Source: Nitrososphaerota archaeon
GTDB taxonomy: Archaea; Thermoproteota; Nitrososphaeria; Nitrososphaerales; Nitrosopumilaceae
Direction: 5' to 3'
Length of the DNA: 6,000 nucleotides
NCBI GenBank assembly: GCA_030611185.1
Contig: JAUWQG010000058.1
Span: forward strand, 1 to 6,000
A program made the position numbers and the translations under genes. The notes below the pieces were generated by a model that was not told where the DNA came from, did not search any database, and was given only the letters and a program-made list of their open reading frames with translations. Below are positions 1 through 5,512 of the stretch, piece after piece. How positions within the stretch are numbered: the first letter of the stretch is position 1; every line of letters begins with the position of its first letter.

Positions 1-68
1 AAGAAGTAGAAATTGAAATTATGACTAACAGATATTTTATTGCTAAAATGCAAGGATGTCCCAAGTAA
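1..68 (+). CDS. C-terminal end of an unrecognised protein (5' end outside window)
   Basis: An open frame enters from the left edge (first complete codon at base 3) and closes with TAA at 66-68. The visible tail is 21 residues, beginning EVEIEI and ending KMQGCPK, a beta-strand-like alternating acidic/hydrophobic stretch followed by a basic end with one cysteine. This is too short to assign a family and I do not recognise it. It is probably real because it stops one base before the convergent stop codon of the ROK kinase (70-72), which is the tight tail-to-tail packing seen elsewhere in the window. It could still be a chance open frame. Confidence 0.45.
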   Translation, partial: EVEIEIMTNRYFIAKMQGCPK

Positions 69-69
69 T

Positions 70-936
70 CTAGTTTTGTAAGGCAGCTCCAAATACTCCT
101 GCAGAATCTCCAAGATTATTTTTCAAGATTGGAGTATCAACCAGATCACTAAAGACCTTATCATAGACATTTTGGATTCCATCAGAATACAAGAATTCAA
201 TATTTGAAAGTCCTCCCCCAAGGACAATAACATCAGGATCTAGTATATCTATAACATTTGCAAGAGCAGTCCCAAAATTATCTAAAAATTCTTCTTTCCA
301 TTGACCAAATTGAGGAGAATCTAAATTTTTTACAATTTCAGGAAGCAATTCTTTCTTTTCAGATAGTTCTTCCCATCGTTTCTCTAAACCAGGGCCACTG
401 ATGTAGGTTTCAACACATCCATTTTTGCCACAATAGCATTTGTTCCCATTTTGATGTAAAGTATGGTGACCCCATTCGCCTGCAATGTTAGTTCGTCCTT
501 GGTGAATTTTACCATCAATCACAATTCCTCCTCCTACACCTGTTCCCATAATTACACCAAAAACAACTGAATAATTGGTTGCAGAGCCCATGGTAGCTTC
601 AGATATTGCAAAACAATTAGCATCATTTTCCATTGAGATTTTTTTGTCTAGTTTTTTTTCTAAATCTTCTTTTAATGGCTTTCCAATCAAACATTGAGTA
701 TTGCTATTTTTGAGCATGCCAGTTTTTTTAGATATTGCACCAGGTGTACAAATTCCAACAGTGAAAGTGGTGATATTTTTTGATAGATCATTTACAAGAG
801 AAATAATTTGATTTATGATTTCTTGATAATTATTTTGTGGTGTTGAAACTCTAGTTCTTTGAATGACATTTAGAGAATCATCAAGTAAAATTCCTTCAGT
901 TTTAGTTCCACCAAGATCGATTCCAATTTTATACAC
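70..936 (-). CDS. ROK-family sugar kinase (fructokinase/glucokinase-like)
   Basis: This is a 288-residue ATP-dependent sugar kinase of the ROK family, expected to be cytosolic and to phosphorylate a hexose or amino sugar. Visible motifs are the N-terminal phosphate-binding loop DLGGTKTE (residues 7-14), the catalytic-base segment ENDAN with Asp105, a second glycine-rich loop GTGVGGG (131-137), EWGH (Glu154, His157) that contacts the sugar, and the zinc site made by His157 with Cys167, Cys169 and Cys174 in CYCGKNGC. The C-terminal DPDVIVLGGG (233-242) closes the ATP site. Length is normal for the family. From memory the overall pattern, including TPG..S..TG, GEWGH and DPDVIVLGGG.SN, resembles Escherichia coli fructokinase Mak more than archaeal ADP-glucokinases. 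The start is GTG at 934-936: an in-frame TGA lies two codons upstream (943-945) and the phosphate loop begins only six residues in, so no other start fits. The exact sugar cannot be read from sequence. Confidence 0.9.
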   Translation of the reverse strand: MYKIGIDLGGTKTEGILLDDSLNVIQRTRVSTPQNNYQEIINQIISLVNDLSKNITTFTVGICTPGAISKKTGMLKNSNTQCLIGKPLKEDLEKKLDKKISMENDANCFAISEATMGSATNYSVVFGVIMGTGVGGGIVIDGKIHQGRTNIAGEWGHHTLHQNGNKCYCGKNGCVETYISGPGLEKRWEELSEKKELLPEIVKNLDSPQFGQWKEEFLDNFGTALANVIDILDPDVIVLGGGLSNIEFLYSDGIQNVYDKVFSDLVDTPILKNNLGDSAGVFGAALQN

Positions 937-951
937 ATCAAATCAAATGTG
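934..951. repeat. Short inverted repeat over the ROK kinase start codon
   Basis: CACAT (934-938) and ATGTG (947-951) are perfect 5-bp inverted arms around an 8-bp centre that itself carries a CAAAT-like repetition. The left arm covers the GTG start and the expected transcription start. It could be an operator half-site pair or chance in AT-rich DNA. Confidence 0.25.
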
Positions 952-959
952 ATAGAGGG

Positions 960-969
960 CTTAAGTTTT
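960..969 (-). promoter_or_regulatory. Possible TATA box of the ROK kinase gene
   Basis: On the - strand the sequence reads AAAACTTAAG, centred about 27 bp upstream of the GTG start. This is the spacing expected for an archaeal TATA box driving a leaderless mRNA that begins at the start codon. The match is only fair, so read-through from the thermosome gene 54 bp upstream remains possible. Confidence 0.35.
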
Positions 970-990
970 CAGAAAATTATTTCTTAAAGG

Positions 991-2592
991 CTAAGAACCA
1001 GGTGCTCCAGAAATAGCGATAACATCATCAATTCTAAGAATCATACACGCTGCTTCTGTTGCAGATTTTATGATTTGCTCTTTTACTACAATTGGTTCTA
1101 CAACATCAATTGTTAGCATGTCGGCAATCTTTGTGTTTCTAGCATCAATCCCAGTCCATTTTCTTCCTTGACTTTGTTTTGCTCTAAGTTTAGCCATAGT
1201 ATCAATAGGATCCATTCCTGCATTTTCTGCTATAGTAAGAGGAATGACTTCTAAAGCTTCTGCATATTTCTTTATTGCAAGTTGTTCTCTTCCATCAAAA
1301 TTATCTGCCCAATCTTTGAGTTGAGAAGCAGCGTATGATTCTGGAGCTCCTCCGCCAGCAACAATTTCAGGTTTTTCAATTACATCTTTTACTACCATTA
1401 GAGCATCATGAATAGAACGATCCACTTCATCAATAACTCTTTGAGAACCACCTCTGATTAGCATGGTTACTGATTGAGGATTTTTACAACCTTCAACAAA
1501 GACCCATTTGTCAGATTCAACTTTCTTTTGATGAACTAGATTTGCTGAACCTAGATCTTTTTCTGAAAGGTCATCTAAATTAGCTGAAACACGTCCTCCA
1601 GTAGCCTTTCCAAGTTTTATCATGTCGCTTTCTTTTACACGACGTACAGCCAAAATTCCATATTTTGCTAGGTAATGTTGTGCAATATCATCAATTCCTT
1701 TTTGACAAATTAAGACATTGCAACCAATATCATGAAGTTTATCCACCATTGTTTTGAGCATTCTATTTTCTTCTTCTAAGAACATCTGCATTTGTGTAGG
1801 ATCAGAAATTCGAATTTCAGAACTCATCTCAGTTTTTTCAATTTCAAGTGCAGTGTTTAATAAAGCAATTTTAGCATGCTCGATTTTTGTTGGCATACCA
1901 CTATGAACAATCTCTTTGTCTAGAACTATTCCTTTGATTATTTGGGTATCTTGAATAGATCCACCTGTTTTCTTTTCTACTTTGATATTATCAAGATCAA
2001 CTGAATAAATTTCATCTTTTTTAGTTACAATGCTTAAGATAGCATCTACAACTATTTTTGAAAGGATACCACTGTCTTCTGAAATCAATTTTGATTGCAT
2101 ACTAGTATGTGCAATTTTTAAAAGGGATTCTCTATCATCAGGTTTTATTTTTTTTGCCATTTCAGAGTAAATTTCCAAGGTTTTTTCAGCCGCTGCTTGA
2201 TAACCATCAATAATTACTGAGGCGTGGACATCTTTCTTTAGAAGGTCCTCTGCTCTTGCCAAAAGTGTACCACCAAAAATTACTGAAGATGTGGTTCCAT
2301 CTCCAACCTCATTATCCACAGTTTTTGCAATTTCAACCATCATTTTTGCTGCTGGGTGCTGAACATCAATTTCTTTTAAGATGGTTGCACCATCATTTGT
2401 AATAGTAACATCTCCTAGGGAGTCAACTAACATTTTATCTAATCCTCGTGGTCCTAAGCTGCTTTTGACCAAGGCTGTGACTAATTTTGCAGCAGCTATG
2501 TTATTTTGTTGGGCATCCTTGCCTTTTTGTTGTAAAGCGCTCTCTTTAAGAACGAGTACAGGTCCGTTTGGTCCTTGTTGAATTGATGCCAT
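991..2592 (-). CDS. thsA/thsB-type: Thermosome subunit (group II chaperonin)
   Basis: This is a full-length 533-residue archaeal group II chaperonin subunit, related to eukaryotic CCT/TRiC. It assembles into an ATP-driven double ring in the cytosol that folds proteins without a GroES-type lid. The nucleotide site is intact: SLGPRG (45-50), TNDGAT (65-70), GDGTT (97-101, Asp98 for Mg-ATP), GGGAPE (413-418) and the hydrolysis-associated aspartate in RSIHDAL (Asp396). The helical protrusion that replaces GroES falls around residues 255-285 (ISDPTQMQMF region), flanked by apical-domain sequence. The usual methionine- and glycine-rich C-terminal tail is absent: the protein ends shortly after RIDDVIAISG with APGS. 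Translation starts at ATG 2590-2592, where MASIQQGPNG gives the normal N-terminal arm. The gene lies 44 bp downstream of the Ade-like gene and appears to have its own promoter. Thaumarchaea often carry more than one paralogue, so alpha or beta cannot be assigned here. Confidence 0.97.
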   Translation of the reverse strand: MASIQQGPNGPVLVLKESALQQKGKDAQQNNIAAAKLVTALVKSSLGPRGLDKMLVDSLGDVTITNDGATILKEIDVQHPAAKMMVEIAKTVDNEVGDGTTSSVIFGGTLLARAEDLLKKDVHASVIIDGYQAAAEKTLEIYSEMAKKIKPDDRESLLKIAHTSMQSKLISEDSGILSKIVVDAILSIVTKKDEIYSVDLDNIKVEKKTGGSIQDTQIIKGIVLDKEIVHSGMPTKIEHAKIALLNTALEIEKTEMSSEIRISDPTQMQMFLEEENRMLKTMVDKLHDIGCNVLICQKGIDDIAQHYLAKYGILAVRRVKESDMIKLGKATGGRVSANLDDLSEKDLGSANLVHQKKVESDKWVFVEGCKNPQSVTMLIRGGSQRVIDEVDRSIHDALMVVKDVIEKPEIVAGGGAPESYAASQLKDWADNFDGREQLAIKKYAEALEVIPLTIAENAGMDPIDTMAKLRAKQSQGRKWTGIDARNTKIADMLTIDVVEPIVVKEQIIKSATEAACMILRIDDVIAISGAPGS

Positions 2593-2604
2593 TTAGATTC
2601 AAAT

Positions 2605-2622
2605 TCAATCCCCTGAATCCCC
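2605..2622 (-). repeat. Tandem 9-bp repeat in the thermosome leader/promoter
   Basis: Read on the - strand, GGGGATTCA (2614-2622) is followed directly by GGGGATTGA (2605-2613), two head-to-tail 9-mers differing at one base. In addition GATTCA (2596-2601) and TGAATC (2614-2619) form a perfect 6-bp inverted repeat with a 12-bp spacer. The block sits just downstream of the TATA-like element, over the expected transcription start, which is where an archaeal repressor would bind. A G-rich run also stands out in this AT-rich DNA. No regulator can be named. Confidence 0.4.
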
Positions 2623-2623
2623 C

Positions 2624-2633
2624 TTTTTAATAT
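2624..2633 (-). promoter_or_regulatory. TATA-like box of the thermosome gene
   Basis: The - strand reads ATATTAAAAA, centred about 36 bp upstream of the ATG. With the usual 25-27 bp TATA-to-start distance, transcription would begin near base 2602 and give a leader of roughly ten bases. The element lies in the 44-bp gap just beyond the stop codon of the Ade-like gene, so the chaperonin can be transcribed independently of it. Confidence 0.45.
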
Positions 2634-2636
2634 TGC

Positions 2637-4400
2637 CTAGTTGATCGGATTGATGTATGATCTGTTCTTAACATCAATTATTCCTCTGGAAAGAATTCGT
2701 ATTGATGGAAGAGCCAAGAATGGTAAGAATAGTGGGATTAGATGAGGTCTTGAAAATTTACATCCTGAATCAACTATAGTGTTATTAATTTGTTCAAAAT
2801 TTGACGATACTTTTTCAAAAGGATCTGTAGAAACTATTCCTGCTATTTGTAATGGTAGTAATGATTTTATTTTTCCAGATTTTACAACCACTAATCCACC
2901 TTGATTTTTTCGAAGTGTATTTGCCGCCAAAGCCATATCAGAATCATTTGATCCAATTACGATAAGATCATTTTCATGAAAACTCCATGTTGAAGCAAAG
3001 GCACCGATATCTGCACCAAAATTTTCTAGAAAACCTACGATATGATTTTTTGTTCCATGAATTCTATCAAATGCCGCAACTTTCCACACATCCTTATCTA
3101 GTGAAGACAAGACATTTCCACTAGAGGTCTCCAATTCTGCGGAACTTAATTTTGTGATAATCTCAGTTTGCATAAGTATGGTATTTGCTTGAACATTATT
3201 CTTTTTTGATTTTATTTCAAAATCCTTACTAGAGAATTTTTTTAGTTTTACAGTATTTTTAATCCAAGAAGGAATAACCTTCTTTTTTATTGGAGAAACA
3301 ATGCTTCCATTTGAAACGACTAATTTTCCTCCGACAAAGACTTTGGAGGGTTTTACAGATTTCAAATTATTAAAAATAATAATATCTGCCAATTTACCAG
3401 GTGCAATTCCTCCCAAATCTTTTCCCATGTTATAATAATCAAAACAATTTCTTGAAGCCATAGTTATTGCATCAATAGGCTCCAATCCAAGTTTTATTGA
3501 TTCGTTAATACAATGATCAATATGTCCATATTTTGTAAGATCTAATGGATCAAGACCATCAGAACAAAACATCAGCCGATTAAGATAAGTTCCATGTGAT
3601 AATACCTTGGGAATGATTTCTTTTAGATCACGTCTTATAGAGCCCTCCCGAATCATTATCCACATTCCTAAACGAAGTCTTTCTAAAACTTGATCAAAAT
3701 TAGTCGGTTCATGACAAGATAAAATTCCAGATGAGACATAGGCGTTTAATTTTTTTCCACTAGCACCTGCGGTGTGGCCATTTATTATACAACCATTATC
3801 AAGCATAGTGGATAATGACTTCATTGTTTTAGAATCTCGTAGTGTAACTTTTGTCCAAGAAAAAACTTCACCTAAACCCACAACATCAGGATGTTTGATT
3901 GCAGTTTTTTCTTGTGACAATGAAAGAGTCTTACAGTTACTAAATTTTCTGTCAACAGGAAGACCTCCTGGTACTACTTGAAAAATTCGTATAGGTAAAT
4001 TTTCTCCTAGTTTTAGAAACTCTTGAAATCCTTTGTATCCAGCTACGCTTACAATATCAATTGGATCTGAGAAAAGAGAAGTAACTCCACATAGAAGAGA
4101 TTTTTTTGCAAATTCTGATGGTAAGACAAATTGATCAATGTGGAGATGAGGATCAGCAAAACCAGGACTGACATACTTTCCTTTTACATCCATGACAGCT
4201 GTTTTTGGGCTAATTGTATGACTAGCATCAGGACCCACATAGGCAATTCTATCCCCCACAATTGAGATCTGAGTTTTTGGAATAATTTCTCTAGTGTACA
4301 CTGAAACCAAAGAACAATTTTTTAGAACAAGATTGGCTTTTTTATCTCCCATTGCAACTGAATTTAATGAAAAAATGGATTTAGCTAGGCTGCTAATCAC
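2637..4400 (-). CDS. Adenine deaminase family amidohydrolase (divergent)
   Basis: This 587-residue protein has the layout of adenine deaminase (Ade, EC 3.5.4.2, adenine to hypoxanthine and ammonia): an N-terminal helix and beta-sandwich strands, a metal-dependent amidohydrolase barrel (about 78-345) and the Ade-type C-terminal domain (about 405-580). The metal ligands are present: His85 and His87 in DPHLH, Glu178 in GLGE, His209 in GHTAG, His230 in CHE and Asp281 in CSDG. Other family signatures are GKKLNAY (215-221), IMIREGS (248-254), GHID (292-295) and GKLADI (335-340). Against E. coli Ade (588 residues, from memory) two active-site motifs differ: DPHE is DPID (112-115), and the C-terminal SHDSHN is SFHEND (473-478). 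Deamination of adenine is therefore likely but not certain; a related base is possible. The start is GTG at 4398-4400, since the segment SVAMGDKKANL (14-24) aligns with the conserved pre-barrel segment of Ade and a TATA box sits 26 bp upstream. Confidence 0.85.
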   Translation of the reverse strand: MISSLAKSIFSLNSVAMGDKKANLVLKNCSLVSVYTREIIPKTQISIVGDRIAYVGPDASHTISPKTAVMDVKGKYVSPGFADPHLHIDQFVLPSEFAKKSLLCGVTSLFSDPIDIVSVAGYKGFQEFLKLGENLPIRIFQVVPGGLPVDRKFSNCKTLSLSQEKTAIKHPDVVGLGEVFSWTKVTLRDSKTMKSLSTMLDNGCIINGHTAGASGKKLNAYVSSGILSCHEPTNFDQVLERLRLGMWIMIREGSIRRDLKEIIPKVLSHGTYLNRLMFCSDGLDPLDLTKYGHIDHCINESIKLGLEPIDAITMASRNCFDYYNMGKDLGGIAPGKLADIIIFNNLKSVKPSKVFVGGKLVVSNGSIVSPIKKKVIPSWIKNTVKLKKFSSKDFEIKSKKNNVQANTILMQTEIITKLSSAELETSSGNVLSSLDKDVWKVAAFDRIHGTKNHIVGFLENFGADIGAFASTWSFHENDLIVIGSNDSDMALAANTLRKNQGGLVVVKSGKIKSLLPLQIAGIVSTDPFEKVSSNFEQINNTIVDSGCKFSRPHLIPLFLPFLALPSIRILSRGIIDVKNRSYINPIN

Positions 4401-4421
4401 AAATTTTTTTGCACTTTGCGC

Positions 4422-4430
4422 CTATTATAG
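4422..4430 (-). promoter_or_regulatory. TATA box of the Ade-like gene
   Basis: The - strand reads CTATAATAG, the clearest TATA box in the window. Its centre is 26 bp upstream of base 4400, so transcription should begin at or next to the GTG start, giving a leaderless mRNA. There is no Shine-Dalgarno-like sequence in front of either the GTG or the internal ATG at 4350-4352. Confidence 0.55.
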
Positions 4431-4437
4431 ATTCAAT

Positions 4438-4446
4438 GCTTAAATT
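4438..4446 (+). promoter_or_regulatory. TATA box of the eL42-eS27 operon
   Basis: GCTTAAATT on the + strand is centred about 28 bp upstream of the ATG at 4470, placing the transcription start at or a base or two before the start codon. It lies only about 16 bp (centre to centre) from the oppositely directed TATA box of the Ade-like gene, so the two pre-initiation complexes would compete for the same DNA. Confidence 0.5.
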
Positions 4447-4469
4447 ACCGTAGAGTCGGTTTTTTTGAT

Positions 4470-4751
4470 ATGAACATTCCCAAGACTATGCGTAAGTATT
4501 GTCCAAAGTGTAAAACTCACACTGAACAGAAAATATCAATTTACAAAGCTGGGAAAAGAAGAGGTTCTGCACGTGGTGAGCGCAGGCACGCAGAACGAAA
4601 GCATGGATATGGTGGACAGAAATTCCCAAAACTTGCCAAACCTGCAAAGGTAACAAAGAAAGTAACTCCATTAATGACCTGTACTGTGTGTAAAAAGAAA
4701 TACAATAAACTAGGTGTTAGAATTAAGAAATTTGAGTTGGTGGCAGCATGA
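4470..4751 (+). CDS. rpl44e: Large-subunit ribosomal protein eL42 (L44e)
   Basis: This 93-residue, strongly basic zinc-ribbon protein of the archaeal/eukaryotic 50S/60S subunit binds near the E site, where it contacts the CCA end of deacylated tRNA. The zinc site is visible as CPKC (Cys11, Cys14) and CTVC (Cys71, Cys74). Between them runs the basic arm KAGKRRGSARGERRHAERK (26-44) and the family's exposed GGQ loop (residues 48-50) followed by Lys51; these elements and the length are normal for the family. The N-terminal MNIPKTMRKYCPKC is typical and fixes the start at ATG 4470. The last codons run into the next gene: its TGA stop (4749-4751) shares three bases with the ATG of rps27e, so the two are co-transcribed and probably translationally coupled. 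This pairing of L44e and S27e is common in archaea. Confidence 0.97.
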   Translation: MNIPKTMRKYCPKCKTHTEQKISIYKAGKRRGSARGERRHAERKHGYGGQKFPKLAKPAKVTKKVTPLMTCTVCKKKYNKLGVRIKKFELVAA

Positions 4752-4945
4752 AAAAAGATCATATTGAAATTCCAAAACCATCAAGCAAGTTCCAAAAAGT
4801 GGATTGCAGTGAATGTGGCGAGCAACAAGTTGTTTATTCTCACGCATCAACAGCTGTTGCATGCAACTCTTGTGGTAATACCATTGCAGAACCAACAGGT
4901 TCTAAAGCAAAAATTAATGGTAAAATTTTAGGTAGTGCTGAGTAA
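4748..4945 (+). CDS. rps27e: Small-subunit ribosomal protein eS27 (S27e)
   Basis: This 65-residue zinc-ribbon protein of the archaeal 30S subunit has the four zinc cysteines as CSEC (Cys20, Cys23) and CNSC (Cys39, Cys42), with the intervening QQVVYSHASTAVAC strand typical of eS27 and a short C-terminal tail GSKAKINGKILG. Length is normal for archaeal eS27. The ATG at 4748-4750 overlaps the eL42 stop as ATGA; a weak purine/GGTGG stretch at 4739-4743 lies four bases upstream and could assist re-initiation, though coupling by overlap seems enough. The last 18 bp, including the TAA stop, lie on top of the 3' end of cobY on the opposite strand. Confidence 0.96.
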   Translation: MKKDHIEIPKPSSKFQKVDCSECGEQQVVYSHASTAVACNSCGNTIAEPTGSKAKINGKILGSAE

Positions 4946-5512
4946 GTCGTAATCCTGTTTTGTATTTATATTAAATCCAATTCTTTTATCATCAACAATT
5001 ACAAATTTCTCTTCAATATTTTCTAAACTAGAAATCTGTTGTGAGTTAATCATAGAAATTCCAGTGTAATTACAAAGTTTGTTTTCAAAAGTAATATCAT
5101 AATCTGAAGATAGTCCAAGTGATTTTAAAAAATTCTTTGTAACAAGAATCGTTGTCCATTTATTATTTGAATCATACAAATTCACAATTTTTTTTATTAT
5201 TTCACTATCTAAAAGAGGTAAATCAGCTGAAACAATTAAAACAGAATCATTTAGGGATTTAAGAACCAAGTTAAGATCTTCTACATATCCAGTTCCAGGT
5301 GTATCAAAAATTCCATAGTTATTTTTTTCTAGTAATTGTTTAGTTTTTGGAGAATTTTGACTGGTGATAAAAATTACTTTAGAAAAACAATCAGAAGTAG
5401 TAAGTGCTTCAGCTACTTGTAAAATGATAGGTTTTTTGAATTTTAGTAATAGTTTTTCTTCAGGTAAATTCATTCGGCTACCCTTTCCGCCAGCCATAAT
5501 AATTCCAATCAT
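4928..5512 (-). CDS. cobY: Adenosylcobinamide-phosphate guanylyltransferase CobY
   Basis: This 194-residue enzyme is the archaeal, non-orthologous replacement for bacterial CobU. It transfers GMP from GTP to adenosylcobinamide phosphate, making AdoCbi-GDP for cobamide assembly, and lacks the kinase activity of CobU. It has the nucleotidyltransferase fold of MobA-like proteins: the GTP-binding loop MAGGKGSRM (6-14), Lys20 in the following EEK, and the metal-binding region SADLPLL (95-101). The features that select CobY over MobA are the NSPKTK segment (53-58), GTGYVEDLN (73-81) and the late FNINTKQD (180-187), which match my recollection of Methanocaldococcus jannaschii CobY in order and spacing, as does the length (about 196). 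The ATG at 5510-5512 overlaps the cobS stop as ATGA, so the gene is downstream of and coupled to cobS. No Shine-Dalgarno sequence is visible. Its 3' end overlaps rps27e. Confidence 0.9.
   Translation of the reverse strand: MIGIIMAGGKGSRMNLPEEKLLLKFKKPIILQVAEALTTSDCFSKVIFITSQNSPKTKQLLEKNNYGIFDTPGTGYVEDLNLVLKSLNDSVLIVSADLPLLDSEIIKKIVNLYDSNNKWTTILVTKNFLKSLGLSSDYDITFENKLCNYTGISMINSQQISSLENIEEKFVIVDDKRIGFNINTKQDYDLLSTT
4953..4968 (+). terminator. Possible T-rich terminator of the ribosomal protein operon
   Basis: Just past the eS27 stop the + strand reads CTGTTTTGTATTTAT, an interrupted T-rich tract of the kind at which archaeal RNA polymerase can release without a hairpin. It lies inside the cobY coding region on the other strand. 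The composition of the window makes such tracts common, so this is tentative. Confidence 0.25.

Noticed and set aside
936..938. ATG overlapping the ROK kinase start region
   Set aside because: It is in a different frame from the kinase; the in-frame start is GTG at 934-936, with an in-frame stop two codons upstream.
2381..2581. A 66-codon + strand open frame inside the thermosome gene
   Set aside because: It is the antisense shadow of conserved chaperonin codons; no start signal and no recognisable protein.
3772..3981. A 69-codon + strand open frame inside the Ade-like gene
   Set aside because: It is antisense to the barrel region of a full-length enzyme, with no motif of its own.
4350..4352. 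ATG as an alternative start for the Ade-like gene
   Set aside because: It would cut off the conserved segment before the barrel (SVAMGD region) and lies about 74 bp from the clear TATA box, whereas GTG at 4398-4400 is at leaderless spacing.
4486..4895. Open frames on the - strand across the eL42-eS27 operon
   Set aside because: They are antisense to two confidently identified ribosomal proteins, have cysteine/leucine-rich low-meaning sequences and no promoter or family signature.
4928..5512. MobA (molybdopterin guanylyltransferase) as the identity of the 194-residue protein
   Set aside because: It shares the fold, but the GTGYVEDLN and FNINTKQD segments and the overlap with cobS point to CobY.
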